From Pararhodobacter sp. (GTDB taxonomy: Bacteria > Pseudomonadota > Alphaproteobacteria > Rhodobacterales > Rhodobacteraceae): a DNA stretch of 64,000 nt. The position numbers were made by a program, and so were the translations under genes. The stretch's first letter is position 1. Every line of letters begins with the position of its first letter. Positions 30,558 through 40,770 of this stretch are shown piece after piece. The stretch covers positions 1-64,000 of the forward strand of contig JAFIEK010000009.1 in the NCBI GenBank assembly GCA_020832545.1. The letters are read 5' to 3'. Under the pieces are notes generated by a model. The model searched no databases, was not told where the DNA came from, and was given only the letters and a program-made list of their open reading frames with translations.

Positions 30558-32348
30558 TCAATGCTCGCGGTCCATAACCCAAAGCGGATTGGCGATGGTG
30601 GCGCCCAGTGTCGCCACGCCGCCATTGCCGCCATATGTGCCGGCAAAGACCGCGTAATCGCCGGGCTGCGGATTGGGGATCATCACGCCGGGGTGCAGCC
30701 CTTCAAAATCGTCGTTGCAATGGATCTGCCCGTCAGGATCGACGACCAGCAGCGTGCCATCGGCCTCGGACACCATATAGACCATCAGTTGCGGCAAGCC
30801 CGCCTCGGCATCGATCACCAAATCCGGGCGTTCGGGCACGATGAAGCCTGCGCATTCGGACCCCAGGCCAAAGGCCTCGAACGAGCTGGGCAGGACATCA
30901 AAGATCACCCGCGGGTCCACCCGTGTCTGCGGTCCAAAGCTGACCCGCCCGACCGCCGGTTCCGCCGCGGGATCAAGCTGGCTGGACCCTGCACTTGCCT
31001 GCGCGCCATCCCAGTTGGGCTGACCGAGTGCGGTATAGAGGTTGAACTCCCCGCTTGCGCCGCGTGAATAGGCGCCGACAAAGACATGGTAATCGCCCGC
31101 AGCTGCGTTGTGAAACTCCACCGCCGGGTTCAGGCCAAAGGTGTCATCATTGCACAACCACTGGCCATCAGGCCCGCGCACCGCCATGACCAGATCGGTC
31201 TGCGACATGGCATAGAAACTCAGCATCGGCTGCGCCTCGTCCACAGACAACACCAGATCGGCGGCATCGATGCCGGTGTAGCCCGGGCAGTAATTGCCGA
31301 TCGGCAGCATTTCGAACGGATCGTTTGCCACGATCGGCCCCGAGGTCAGAAGCATCCCGCCCTCTGCGCCACTCACATCCAGCGTCGAATAGCCCCCGCG
31401 CGGTTCGGCGGACAGATCAAGCGTGGCATCGGTGAAGGCCGGTGCACCCTGCGAGGCGAAAAGGTCATAGCTGGCCCGACCGCCCTGCGAGAAGCCGCCC
31501 ACGAATATCTGGTAATCCCCGGCCTGGGCGTTATTGAAGCTGACCGCCGGATTGAGGCCAAAGCTGTCATCATTGCACAACACGGTGCCATCGGGGCCGC
31601 GCACTGCAATTGTCAGATCACGCTCGGACATGGCAAAGATGCTGAGCATACGCTCGGACGAATCCAGCGTCAGCACCGCGTCGGCGGCATCAAACCGGCC
31701 ATAACCCGGGCAATACTCGGTGTTGAGCGCATTCATCGATACGTCTGCGTGCAGCTGGCCGCCCATCACCAGGTCCTGGCGCCCGGTCTCGGCGGTGGCG
31801 GTGAAGACATGGGTGCCTTCGCGCGGCGCCCCCAGGGCATCGACATCAAGGCCAAACAGCTCCAGCGCCGAGATGGGCCGGTCGCTGGCGAACAGCCGCG
31901 CGTCGATCCGGCTACCCTCTTCGCCGCCCAGCCAGACCAGATACCGGCCCGTCTGAACCCCGGCAAGCTGGGTCGCGGCCAGCCCATCATCGCCAACCAA
32001 TGCGCAGCGATACAGCCCGTCCGGCGTGCCCAAAACCATGCTGACCAACCCGTCCCCCGCAGCGGTGAACGACAGGGTTTCAAGCTGTTCAATCACCTCA
32101 AACGCCACCCCTGCCCCTTCGGCCACGACATGGCCCTGACAGCCGCGCACATAGGACGCTGCGGGCTCGACCGCCGGGCCAAAGGCCTGCACGCCCACGC
32201 GCATCGGAACATAGTAATCGCTGGAAGGCGCCAGCTCGATGGCGAATCCCGCAGCGTCATCTGCAAGCGCAGCCGTGGTGCCCAGTGAAAGGCCCATCGC
32301 AGCCAGGGCGGTGGAAAGCAACAGCGTTGAACGGGAAGCACGCGGCAT
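30558..32348 (-). CDS. Secreted PPC-like (pre-peptidase C-terminal-like) repeat protein
   Basis: Signal peptide MPRASRSTLLLSTALAAMGLSLGTTAALA; four degenerate repeats with C-x-GY and (L/H)CNDD motifs ending in GDY-x-(I/V)FVG. Confidence 0.6.
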   Translation of the reverse strand: MPRASRSTLLLSTALAAMGLSLGTTAALADDAAGFAIELAPSSDYYVPMRVGVQAFGPAVEPAASYVRGCQGHVVAEGAGVAFEVIEQLETLSFTAAGDGLVSMVLGTPDGLYRCALVGDDGLAATQLAGVQTGRYLVWLGGEEGSRIDARLFASDRPISALELFGLDVDALGAPREGTHVFTATAETGRQDLVMGGQLHADVSMNALNTEYCPGYGRFDAADAVLTLDSSERMLSIFAMSERDLTIAVRGPDGTVLCNDDSFGLNPAVSFNNAQAGDYQIFVGGFSQGGRASYDLFASQGAPAFTDATLDLSAEPRGGYSTLDVSGAEGGMLLTSGPIVANDPFEMLPIGNYCPGYTGIDAADLVLSVDEAQPMLSFYAMSQTDLVMAVRGPDGQWLCNDDTFGLNPAVEFHNAAAGDYHVFVGAYSRGASGEFNLYTALGQPNWDGAQASAGSSQLDPAAEPAVGRVSFGPQTRVDPRVIFDVLPSSFEAFGLGSECAGFIVPERPDLVIDAEAGLPQLMVYMVSEADGTLLVVDPDGQIHCNDDFEGLHPGVMIPNPQPGDYAVFAGTYGGNGGVATLGATIANPLWVMDREH

Positions 32349-32628
32349 CGGCTGATCCTTCAAAAAACGAATGAAAAGCGCCGCACCCGGGGGTCGACGC
32401 CCCAAAAGACTGCCCGTTTGCCTCGCTTGCGTCAACCGCCCGTTTGCCACACTTGCGCAATGGGTCTGGCAGGTGCGGGCGTTCATGCGAAGTCCCCGCG
32501 CTGGCACCGTGATGGCACCGGGCAGGCCTCTGGCCCCGCAATCGGGCAAATCCGGCGCTGGCGGGCGGTTGGCGCTTGATGTAGAGACGTGACCGAACAC
32601 TCACCTGCAGAACGAAGATGGACCCGAC

Positions 32629-34347
32629 ATGGCGCGCATCCTGATCACCTCGGCCCTGCCCTATATCAACGGCATCAAGCATCTGGGAAATCTGGTGGGC
32701 TCGCAGCTTCCCGCCGACCTTTACGCCCGGTACATGCGCGCACGCGGCCACGAGGTGATGTTCATCTGCGCCACTGATGAGCACGGCACGCCCGCCGAAA
32801 TCGCCGCCGCCAAGGCGGGCAAGCCGGTGGACGAATATTGCGCCGAGATGCACGCGGTGCAGACGGAACTGGCGCGCGGTTTCGCGCTGTCGTTCGACCA
32901 TTACGGCCGCTCGTCCAGCCAGCGCAACCATGTGCTGACGCAGCATATGGCGCGCAAACTGGGCGAGGCCGGGCTGATTTCTGAGATCACCGAGGAGCAG
33001 GTCTATTCGGTGGCTGACGGCCGCTTTCTGCCGGACCGATATATCGAGGGCACCTGCCCGAACTGCGGCTATGAGCGCGCGCGCGGTGATCAGTGCGAGA
33101 ACTGCACCAAGCAGCTTGAACCTACCGACCTGATCAACCCGCGCTCGGCCATCTCTGGCTCGACCGATCTGGAAGTGCGCGAGACGCGGCATCTGTTCCT
33201 GCGCCAGTCCACCCTGCGCGAGACGCTGGACAAATGGATCGACAGCCAGAAGGGTTGGCCGGTACTGACGACATCCATCGCAAAGAAATGGCTGCATGAT
33301 GGCGACGGCTTGCAGGACCGGGGCATCACCCGTGATCTGGACTGGGGTGTGCCCGCGCAGTTTGACGGCGCACCCTGGAGCGGGATGGACGGCAAGGTGT
33401 TCTACGTCTGGTTCGATGCCCCCATCGAATATATAGCCGCCACCGCCGAATGGGCCGATGCGCAGGGCCTCGATGACAGTGCATGGGAGCGCTGGTGGCG
33501 CACTGACAAAGGCGCCGATGACGTGCGCTATGTCGAATTCATGGGCAAGGACAATGTGCCCTTCCACACCCTCAGCTTCCCGGCCACGCTGATCGGATCT
33601 GGCGAGCCGTGGAAGTTGGTGGATTACATCAAATCGTTCAACTACCTGAATTATGACGGCGGCCAGTTTTCAACCTCGCAAGGCCGGGGCGTGTTCATGG
33701 ATCAGGCGCTTGACCTCTTGCCCGCCGACTACTGGCGCTGGTGGCTGCTCAGCCATGCGCCGGAAAGCAGCGACAGTGAATTCACATGGGAGAATTTTCA
33801 GGCCGGTGTGAACAAGGATCTGGCTGATGTGCTGGGTAATCTGGTCAGCCGGGTGACCAAGTTCTGCCGCTCGAAATTCGGCGAGGTTGTGCCTGAGGGC
33901 GGGGAGTTCGGGCCGCAGGAGGCCGCGCTGATCGCGGCACTGACCACCCGTATCCGCGCCTATGAAGGCCATATGCAGGCGATGGAGGTGCGCAAATCGG
34001 CCACCGAGCTGCGCGCGATCTGGGTGTTGGGAAATGAGTACCTGCAAGAGGCCGCACCCTGGTCGGTTTTCAAGACCGACTCCGCGCAGGCCGCAGCCCA
34101 GATCCGGCTGGCGCTGAACCTGATCCGGCTTTACGCCGTTCTGTCGCAGCCCTTCATCCCTGACGCGAGCGCCCGGATGATGGCGGCGCTGAACTGCGAT
34201 GACTGGTCCTGGCCCTCGGATGTCGCTGCGGCGCTGGCGCACATGCCCACGGGCCATGCCTTCAGTGTGCCCGAAGTGTTGTTCGCCAAGATCACCGACG
34301 AACAGCGCGAAGACTGGGCCTCGCGGTTTGCAGGGGCGCGCGACTGA
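32629..34347 (+). CDS. metG: Methionyl-tRNA synthetase
   Basis: [25 protein letters not shown]; zinc site [25 protein letters not shown] (KMSKS-equivalent). Confidence 0.95.
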   Translation: MARILITSALPYINGIKHLGNLVGSQLPADLYARYMRARGHEVMFICATDEHGTPAEIAAAKAGKPVDEYCAEMHAVQTELARGFALSFDHYGRSSSQRNHVLTQHMARKLGEAGLISEITEEQVYSVADGRFLPDRYIEGTCPNCGYERARGDQCENCTKQLEPTDLINPRSAISGSTDLEVRETRHLFLRQSTLRETLDKWIDSQKGWPVLTTSIAKKWLHDGDGLQDRGITRDLDWGVPAQFDGAPWSGMDGKVFYVWFDAPIEYIAATAEWADAQGLDDSAWERWWRTDKGADDVRYVEFMGKDNVPFHTLSFPATLIGSGEPWKLVDYIKSFNYLNYDGGQFSTSQGRGVFMDQALDLLPADYWRWWLLSHAPESSDSEFTWENFQAGVNKDLADVLGNLVSRVTKFCRSKFGEVVPEGGEFGPQEAALIAALTTRIRAYEGHMQAMEVRKSATELRAIWVLGNEYLQEAAPWSVFKTDSAQAAAQIRLALNLIRLYAVLSQPFIPDASARMMAALNCDDWSWPSDVAAALAHMPTGHAFSVPEVLFAKITDEQREDWASRFAGARD

Positions 34348-34348
34348 A

Positions 34349-34389
34349 CCCGGCGCGGGGCGGGACAACCGGCGCAGCCCCGCGCCGGG
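34349..34389 (+). other. 13-bp inverted repeat downstream of metG (terminator-like, no U-tract)
   Basis: CCCGGCGCGGGGC...GCCCCGCGCCGGG. Confidence 0.6.
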
Positions 34390-34424
34390 ATTGAACTTGC
34401 GCGCACATATGTTTCAATGCGCTC

Positions 34425-36077
34425 ATGCAGCTTTCGTTCGAACACCGCTCTCTGCTTGCCCCGCTGGCACCCTTCGCGCTGATTGTCGCGGCACTGGGCT
34501 TTACCATTGCGCTGACCCCGTCGCTGATCCCGCGCACCGGCGGGTTGCAAGGCGTGCTGGCCGGGGCCGCCTTTGTCACGCTCTATGCGCTGGCGGCGGG
34601 GGTTACAGGCATATGGCGCTGGCTGGGATTGCCTGTCTGGAACCCGCGATGGCTGATCTGGGCAACCAAGGCCGTGGCGCTGGCAATCATGGCTTATGGT
34701 CTGGCGCAGGTCACCGAATGGCAGAACGCGGTGAATGCCGTGGCTGGCATGGCCCCGGTGGAAACCGCGCGCCCGTTCATCATCGCTGGCTTCGCGCTGG
34801 CCGTCATTTTGCCCGCGCTGGCGCTGGGGCGTCTTGTACGGCTTCTGGTGGTGAGTGCGGCGAACCGTCTGGCGCGTTTTCTGCCGGTGCGGCTGGCACT
34901 GGGGGGCGCACTGGTCCTGACGGCGGTGCTGTTCTGGACGGTGGGCAACGGGGTGCTGGGTTCGGCCATTCTGCGCGCCCTTGATTCGGCCGCGCAACAG
35001 GTTGATGCACTGATCCTCGATGAACAGCCGCGACCCGTCGCCGATGTCCACTCAGGCAGCGCCGGATCGCTGCTGGACTGGACCAATCTGGGGGCCGCTG
35101 GGCGCGCGCGCGTATCGTCCTATCCCACGACAGCCGAGATTGCCGAACTGGCCGGGCCGGATGGCCCGCCGGTGCAGACACCAGTGCGGGTCTATGTGGG
35201 GCTGAACTCGGCCGAGACGCCGGAGGAACGCGCCGAGCTGGCGCTGGCTGAACTGATCCGGACCGATGCCTTCTCGCGCAAGATCCTCATCATCGGCACA
35301 CCGACCGGCACCGGCTGGATTCATCCGGCGAGCCTGTCGGTGATGGAGTTTTTCTGGCGCGGTGATGTTGCCTCGGTGGCGGTGCAGTATTCTTACCTGC
35401 CAAGCTGGCTGACCCTGCTGATCGAGCCCGAATATGGCGCGGAATCGGCGCGCGCGCTGTTTCGCGTGATCCATGACCACTGGCGCAGCCTGCCTGAAGA
35501 CACGCGCCCGAGGCTTTACCTTTACGGCCTGAGCCTGGGCGCGCGCAATTCCGAATTGTCGGCCGATGTCTGGGATATCCTGTCGGCCCCCTATGACGGC
35601 GCCTTTTGGGTGGGTCCGACCTTCACCAATCCGTTGTGGCAGGAATTCACCGCCCGCCGCAACCCTGACAGCCCCGCATGGCGCCCCGTAGTGGGCAGCG
35701 GCAGTCTGGTGCGTTTTGCCTCGCAACAGGGTATCCCCGATCATGGCAATGCACCCTGGGGGCCGGTGCGCATTCTGTATCTGCAATACCCCTCGGACGC
35801 GATTACCTTTTTCTATCCCGAAAGCCTGTATCGCCCGCCCGATTGGCTGTCGCCGCGTGCGCCCGATGTCTCGCCAGCTTTCCGCTGGGTGCCGGTGGTC
35901 ACGTTCTTGCAACTGCTGGCCGATCTGGTGGCGGCCTTCGGCACGCCGATCGGGGTGGGCCATGCCTATGCTGCGCGTGATTTCATCAACGGCTGGTATG
36001 CACTCAGCGAACCGCCCGGCTGGGATGCCGACCGGCTGGAGGCCCTGCGCGCCTGGTATGTCGCACGCGGGCGCTAA
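34425..36077 (+). CDS. Membrane alpha/beta-hydrolase family protein (Abhydrolase_9-like, N-terminal TM domain)
   Basis: 550 aa; N-terminal TMs; RPRLYLYGLSLGARNSE, VGPTFTNPLWQEFTARRNPDSPAWRP. Confidence 0.8.
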   Translation: MQLSFEHRSLLAPLAPFALIVAALGFTIALTPSLIPRTGGLQGVLAGAAFVTLYALAAGVTGIWRWLGLPVWNPRWLIWATKAVALAIMAYGLAQVTEWQNAVNAVAGMAPVETARPFIIAGFALAVILPALALGRLVRLLVVSAANRLARFLPVRLALGGALVLTAVLFWTVGNGVLGSAILRALDSAAQQVDALILDEQPRPVADVHSGSAGSLLDWTNLGAAGRARVSSYPTTAEIAELAGPDGPPVQTPVRVYVGLNSAETPEERAELALAELIRTDAFSRKILIIGTPTGTGWIHPASLSVMEFFWRGDVASVAVQYSYLPSWLTLLIEPEYGAESARALFRVIHDHWRSLPEDTRPRLYLYGLSLGARNSELSADVWDILSAPYDGAFWVGPTFTNPLWQEFTARRNPDSPAWRPVVGSGSLVRFASQQGIPDHGNAPWGPVRILYLQYPSDAITFFYPESLYRPPDWLSPRAPDVSPAFRWVPVVTFLQLLADLVAAFGTPIGVGHAYAARDFINGWYALSEPPGWDADRLEALRAWYVARGR

Positions 36078-36146
36078 GCCGCCACAACGCGAAAAACCGC
36101 CCGCCCCCCGGCTTGCAAATGGCAGGAATGACGATAGATTTAACAT

Positions 36147-36404
36147 ATGTTTACGATAGAACACGATTTTGACGCCACCGTGATCACCCTTGTCGACGAG
36201 GGGTCGGAGCATCTTCAGGAAGATGTGACGATCAATTCGTTCGAGGATTGCGTGACGGTTGAGCAATTTGACCCCCAGGCGGACAGGGTGATGAAGGTCA
36301 CCTTTTCCATGAACCAGTTGCGCGAATTGCGTGCGGCGCTGAACCTGCCTGAGGGGATTTACCGCCTCAGCGGCGGGCCGTTCCCGGGCAAACCGTCCAG
36401 CTGA
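36147..36404 (+). CDS. Small acidic conserved hypothetical protein
   Basis: 85 aa ORF with plausible coding composition in the intergenic gap; overlaps the 3' end of the convergent DUF167 gene. Confidence 0.6.
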   Translation: MFTIEHDFDATVITLVDEGSEHLQEDVTINSFEDCVTVEQFDPQADRVMKVTFSMNQLRELRAALNLPEGIYRLSGGPFPGKPSS

Positions 36405-36652
36405 AACAGCTTGTCGCGCGCCGCCGCGCCGCGCAACAGGGTCAGGCGCGTGGGGGCAACCCCCAGCGCCCGCGCCAGTATTGCACGCACCGCCGCGTTG
36501 GCGCGCCCGTCCTCGGGCGGATCGGTGACGTGAATGCGGATGGGATTACCCGGCTCAAGCGCATTGCGGCGCGCGCGCGGCGTGGCGCGGACCGCAATGC
36601 GCGCGCCCGGGACGGCGAGCGCTGAAAGGTCCGGCAACCCCTTGCGCGTCAT
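36359..36652 (-). CDS. DUF167/YggU family protein
   Basis: 97 aa; RVTPRARRNAL...VTDPPEDGRANAAVRAILARALGVA. Confidence 0.85.
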   Translation of the reverse strand: MTRKGLPDLSALAVPGARIAVRATPRARRNALEPGNPIRIHVTDPPEDGRANAAVRAILARALGVAPTRLTLLRGAAARDKLFQLDGLPGNGPPLRR

Positions 36653-36655
36653 GGC

Positions 36656-37606
36656 CTACTGGCCGAGCGCGCGGACCATCATCGCACGATCGACATTGCC
36701 GCCGGTCGCCACCGCGATGACCGCATCGCCTGTCTGTGGCAGGAACAACGCCGCCGCCAGCGCCACCGCGCCGCCCGGCTCCAACACCAGTTTCAGCCGG
36801 TCATGGGCCAGTGCCATGGCTTTCAGCGCCTGCTCCTCGCTGACAACCGCACCGGGGCCGCACAGCCGCCGGAGGATCGGCCAGGTCAGGTCACCCGGCT
36901 GCGGGGTGATGATTGCATCGCAGATCGAGCCTGACAGGCTGGCATTGCGCTGCACGGTGCCGCTGGCGAGCGAACGCGCGACATCGTCAAACCCCTCGGG
37001 CTCGGCGGGTCGCACACGCAGGCCCGGCGCGCGGGCCTCCAGCGCCAGCGCGATGCCCGAGGTCAGGCCGCCGCCGCCGCAGCAGACCAGGACATCGGCC
37101 TCGTGCACCCCTTCGTCCGCCGCCTGTTCGGCGATCTCCAGACCGCAGGTGCCCTGCCCGGCGATCACCTCGGGCATGTCAAAAGGCTTGATCAGTGTCA
37201 GACCGCGCTCAGCGGCAAGGCGTGCGCCCAGCGCATCCCGGTCTTCGGTCGCGCGGTCATAGAGCACCACCTCGGCCCCCAGATCACGGGTGTTGGCAAT
37301 CTTGATAGCCGGGGCATCGCTGGGCATGATGATCACCGCACTGATCCCCTTGATCCGCGCTGCAAGCGCCACCCCCTGCGCGTGATTGCCCGATGAGAAC
37401 GCGATCACGCCTGCCGGTTCCAGAGCCGAGACCGCATTCCATGCCCCGCGAAACTTGAACGAGCCGGTATGTTGCAGGCATTCGGCCTTGACCAGCACCC
37501 GCCGCCCGGCGAGATCATCAAGAAACGGCGACGACAGCATCGGCGTGCGCCGCGCATGCCCCTTGAGCCGCGCGGCAGCGGCATCGATCATGGTGATGTC
37601 GGTCAT
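36656..37606 (-). CDS. PLP-dependent threonine/serine dehydratase family protein
   Basis: KAECLQHTGSFKFRGAWNA lysine motif, SSGNHAQGVALAA, CCGGGGLTSG. Confidence 0.9.
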   Translation of the reverse strand: MTDITMIDAAAARLKGHARRTPMLSSPFLDDLAGRRVLVKAECLQHTGSFKFRGAWNAVSALEPAGVIAFSSGNHAQGVALAARIKGISAVIIMPSDAPAIKIANTRDLGAEVVLYDRATEDRDALGARLAAERGLTLIKPFDMPEVIAGQGTCGLEIAEQAADEGVHEADVLVCCGGGGLTSGIALALEARAPGLRVRPAEPEGFDDVARSLASGTVQRNASLSGSICDAIITPQPGDLTWPILRRLCGPGAVVSEEQALKAMALAHDRLKLVLEPGGAVALAAALFLPQTGDAVIAVATGGNVDRAMMVRALGQ

Positions 37607-38424
37607 ATCAGCAGCCCCAGAAAACGGTTGATCGCGCGCAGCGCCTCGGGCTCGTCCAGAAACGGAATATGGCCACGGTCCGGCACCTCTTCGTAGATCA
37701 TGGCCGGGCAGCGGCTGGCCATCTCATCAGCGGTGGTCTGGGTCAGGAGGTCGGAATTGGCCCCCCGGATCAGTGCAAGCGGCCGGGCGCAGGCGGCATC
37801 GAACAAGGGCCACAGATCACCGTTTTGCGCCTTCATGCCGTCCAGAAATGCCGTGCGCAAGGCCGGATCATAGTTGATGTCCAGCCCCTGATCGGTCTCG
37901 ATGAAATGTTTGCGCGCTTCTTCCATCCAGCGGCTGGGGGGGACATCCGCAAAGCCCTCGGCGGTATGTTCCAACGCCACGGCGGCGGCGGCATGGGTGC
38001 GCGCGGCGGGGCGGCGGCCTAAGTAGTCCTGAATGCGCTCCAGCGCCAGTGGCTCCAATACCGGGCCCACATCATTGAGGATCACGCCGCGCAGCCGGTC
38101 CGGCGCGGTGGCCGACAGGAAAAGCGCGATCATCCCGCCGCGTGACGTGCCCAGTATTGCCGCACTTTCAAGGTGCAGATGGTCCAGAAGCGCCAGCGCA
38201 TCGGCGGCTTCCTGCGGCACGGTATAGCTGTCTGCCCCCGTCCAGTCCGAACGCCCGCGCCCGCGATAATCCATTCGAATCAGTCGCAAGGGGGGCAGAT
38301 GCGGGGCGAGATAGTCAAAATCGGTGCTGTTGCGCGTCAGGCCCGCAAGGCACAGAAGCGGGATGCCGTGACCCTCGTCGGTATAGAAAAGCGATGCGCC
38401 GTCAGCGGCGGTGAAATGCGGCAT
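37603..38424 (-). CDS. Alpha/beta-hydrolase
   Basis: LLCLAGLTRNSTDFDYLA, DYRGRGRSDW, GTSRGGMIAL. Confidence 0.88.
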   Translation of the reverse strand: MPHFTAADGASLFYTDEGHGIPLLCLAGLTRNSTDFDYLAPHLPPLRLIRMDYRGRGRSDWTGADSYTVPQEAADALALLDHLHLESAAILGTSRGGMIALFLSATAPDRLRGVILNDVGPVLEPLALERIQDYLGRRPAARTHAAAAVALEHTAEGFADVPPSRWMEEARKHFIETDQGLDINYDPALRTAFLDGMKAQNGDLWPLFDAACARPLALIRGANSDLLTQTTADEMASRCPAMIYEEVPDRGHIPFLDEPEALRAINRFLGLLI

Positions 38425-38547
38425 GGTCGGGCCTTTCTGCAGCGTCGGCGCAATAGATCACGGCTGCCGTGCGCGGGCAATGGGGGCACGAGGCGTGCTG
38501 CGCAAGCGCAGGCGTATTCTCAGACCGCGACAAAAGGGAGGTTTGAA

Positions 38548-39582
38548 ATGAATTCAGCATTGGTTAGAAAGGCTGCAGCCCGGTTCGGGTTACAGGCAAG
38601 GGCGGGGGACCGGGTGCAGCTTGGCGTAATCGGATGCGGGAAATGGGGCCGCAATCATGCCCATACGCTGGCGCAGCTGTCGGTGCTTGGCGGCGTCGCC
38701 GATCTGATCCCCGAGCGACGCGCGGCGCTGGCAAGCGAGTTGGGCTGCCGCGCCCTGACCACCGAAGCGATGCTGGCTGACCCTTCGATCACTGCGGTAG
38801 TGATTGCCCTGCCCCCGGCCCGTCAGGCCGAGGTGGCGCTCAGAGCGCTGGCGGCAAACAAGCATCTGCTGGTGGAAAAGCCGATGGCGCTGGATGCAGC
38901 CGAGGCCCGGCTGATCGCCGATCGTGCCCAGAGCGCGGGACGAGTGGCGATGACCGGGCATCTGCTGTTGTTCCACTCCGCCTATCGCGCGCTGGCCGCG
39001 CTGGTGGCCGAACAGGCGCTGGGGGATTTGCGATACATCCGCTGTGTGCGTGCCGGTCAGGGACGGTTTTATCCGGGTACGGATGTGGTCTGGGATCTGA
39101 TGCCGCATGACCTGTCGCTGGTGCGCGATCTGATGGGCGCGCTGCCCGAGGGGGGGCAGATGCAGACCATGTCAGTTGTCTCTGACCTTGCCGATGTGGC
39201 CAGCCTGCAAACCGCCTATCCGGGCGGGCCGATGGTGGAGTGCTTTGTCTCGCGCGTGGCCCCGGTGCGCGAACGGCGGATGCTGGTGCAGGGCAACCGC
39301 GCCAGCGTCCTGTGGGACGAGAACGAGGACTGGCCGCGCCGCCTGTGTCTGAGCACCAATCCCACCAAGGGCGCCCCGCCACCCGAGCCAAGCTACCTGC
39401 CACTTGAACCCGTTCAGCCGCTGTCCGGGCAACTGGCCCATTTCATCGATGCGATCCGCGGAGGCGCAATGGCGCGCGGCACGGCGCATGGCGGCCATGA
39501 GGTGCTGCGCTTCATTCATGATCTGCACCCCGATGCCGAAGCGCCCGGCACTGCAAGCCCGCTGGCCGTGGCCTGGCCATGA
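38548..39582 (+). CDS. Gfo/Idh/MocA-family oxidoreductase, GnnA-like
   Basis: VQLGVIGCGKWGRNHAHTLAQL Rossmann motif; LLVEKPMALDAAEA; followed by DegT aminotransferase and LpxA-like genes. Confidence 0.85.
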   Translation: MNSALVRKAAARFGLQARAGDRVQLGVIGCGKWGRNHAHTLAQLSVLGGVADLIPERRAALASELGCRALTTEAMLADPSITAVVIALPPARQAEVALRALAANKHLLVEKPMALDAAEARLIADRAQSAGRVAMTGHLLLFHSAYRALAALVAEQALGDLRYIRCVRAGQGRFYPGTDVVWDLMPHDLSLVRDLMGALPEGGQMQTMSVVSDLADVASLQTAYPGGPMVECFVSRVAPVRERRMLVQGNRASVLWDENEDWPRRLCLSTNPTKGAPPPEPSYLPLEPVQPLSGQLAHFIDAIRGGAMARGTAHGGHEVLRFIHDLHPDAEAPGTASPLAVAWP

Positions 39583-40703
39583 CCGTCAACATGATCGATC
39601 TGGCGCGCCAGGAGGCGGCGATGGGCGATGCCCTGCGCGCGGCAATCGCGCAGGTGCTTGACCACAAGGGGTTCATCAATGGCCCCGAGGTGCGCGCTCT
39701 GGAAGCGGCGCTGGCGCTTCGGCTGGGGCCCGGCTGGCAAGCGATCGGCTGCGCCAATGGCACCGACGCGCTGCATCTGATGCTGCGCGCCGCCGGGATC
39801 GGCCCCGGCGACGGGGTCGCGCTTCCCGCGCTGACCTTCGTCGCAACAGCCGAGGCCGTGCGGCTGACAGGCGCCGTGCCGGTCTTTGTCGATACCGACG
39901 CCGCGAGCGGCACGCTCTGCCCCGACAGTCTGGTGCAGGCACTGGAGGCCGCTGCCGGGGGCGCGCTGCCGCGCCTGCGCGCAGTGCTGCCGGTTGATCT
40001 GTTCGCGCTGCCCGCCGACCATGAGCGGATCGGTGTGCTGGCGCAGGACCACGGTCTGGTGCATCTGGTCGATGCCGCGCATTCCTACGGCGGCATGAGT
40101 GCTGATGGCCCCTGCGGCACACAGGGGCTGGCCTCTGCCACCAGCTTTTACCCCTCAAAGGCGCTGGGGTGCTATGGCGACGGCGGCGCGGTCTTTACCG
40201 CCGATACCGCCCTTGCCACGCGCATCCGGGGCGTGGCCAATCACGGTGCTCTTCCCGGCGAAGGCGAGCATAGCCTGATCGGCACCAATTCGCGGCTGGA
40301 CACCCTTCAGGCCGCTGTCCTGCTGACCAAGCTGACGCATTTCGACACCGAAATCGCCGCCCGACGCCGGATCGCCGCGCGTTATCTCACTGAACTTGCA
40401 GATTGCTGCGCTCTGCCGCCCGTTGCCCCCGGCGCCACCCCGGTCTGGAGCTATTTCACCATCCGCCACGAACGGCGCGATGAGCTGGCCGCACATTTGG
40501 CCGCGCGGGACATCCGCTCGGTCGCGTATTACCGCCAGCCGATCCACCGCCAGCCCGCCTATTCGGGTGACGCCTGCGTTCCCGGTGGCCTGCCCGGCAC
40601 CGAGAGCTTTGCCCGGACGCTGTTGTGCCTGCCGATGCATCCCTATCTGCATGATCACGAGGTTGACGCGGTGATCGCGGCGGTGCGCGCCTTTGTCTGC
40701 TGA
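39579..40703 (+). CDS. DegT/DnrJ/EryC1/StrS aminotransferase, GnnB-like
   Basis: [21 protein letters not shown]; active-site Lys in [20 protein letters not shown]. Confidence 0.88.
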   Translation: MTVNMIDLARQEAAMGDALRAAIAQVLDHKGFINGPEVRALEAALALRLGPGWQAIGCANGTDALHLMLRAAGIGPGDGVALPALTFVATAEAVRLTGAVPVFVDTDAASGTLCPDSLVQALEAAAGGALPRLRAVLPVDLFALPADHERIGVLAQDHGLVHLVDAAHSYGGMSADGPCGTQGLASATSFYPSKALGCYGDGGAVFTADTALATRIRGVANHGALPGEGEHSLIGTNSRLDTLQAAVLLTKLTHFDTEIAARRRIAARYLTELADCCALPPVAPGATPVWSYFTIRHERRDELAAHLAARDIRSVAYYRQPIHRQPAYSGDACVPGGLPGTESFARTLLCLPMHPYLHDHEVDAVIAAVRAFVC

Positions 40704-40770
40704 AAGATTGCAACGAACGGCGCGTGCAGATATTCAGACCCTCAACCGAACCCGGAATGGACATCCCAGT

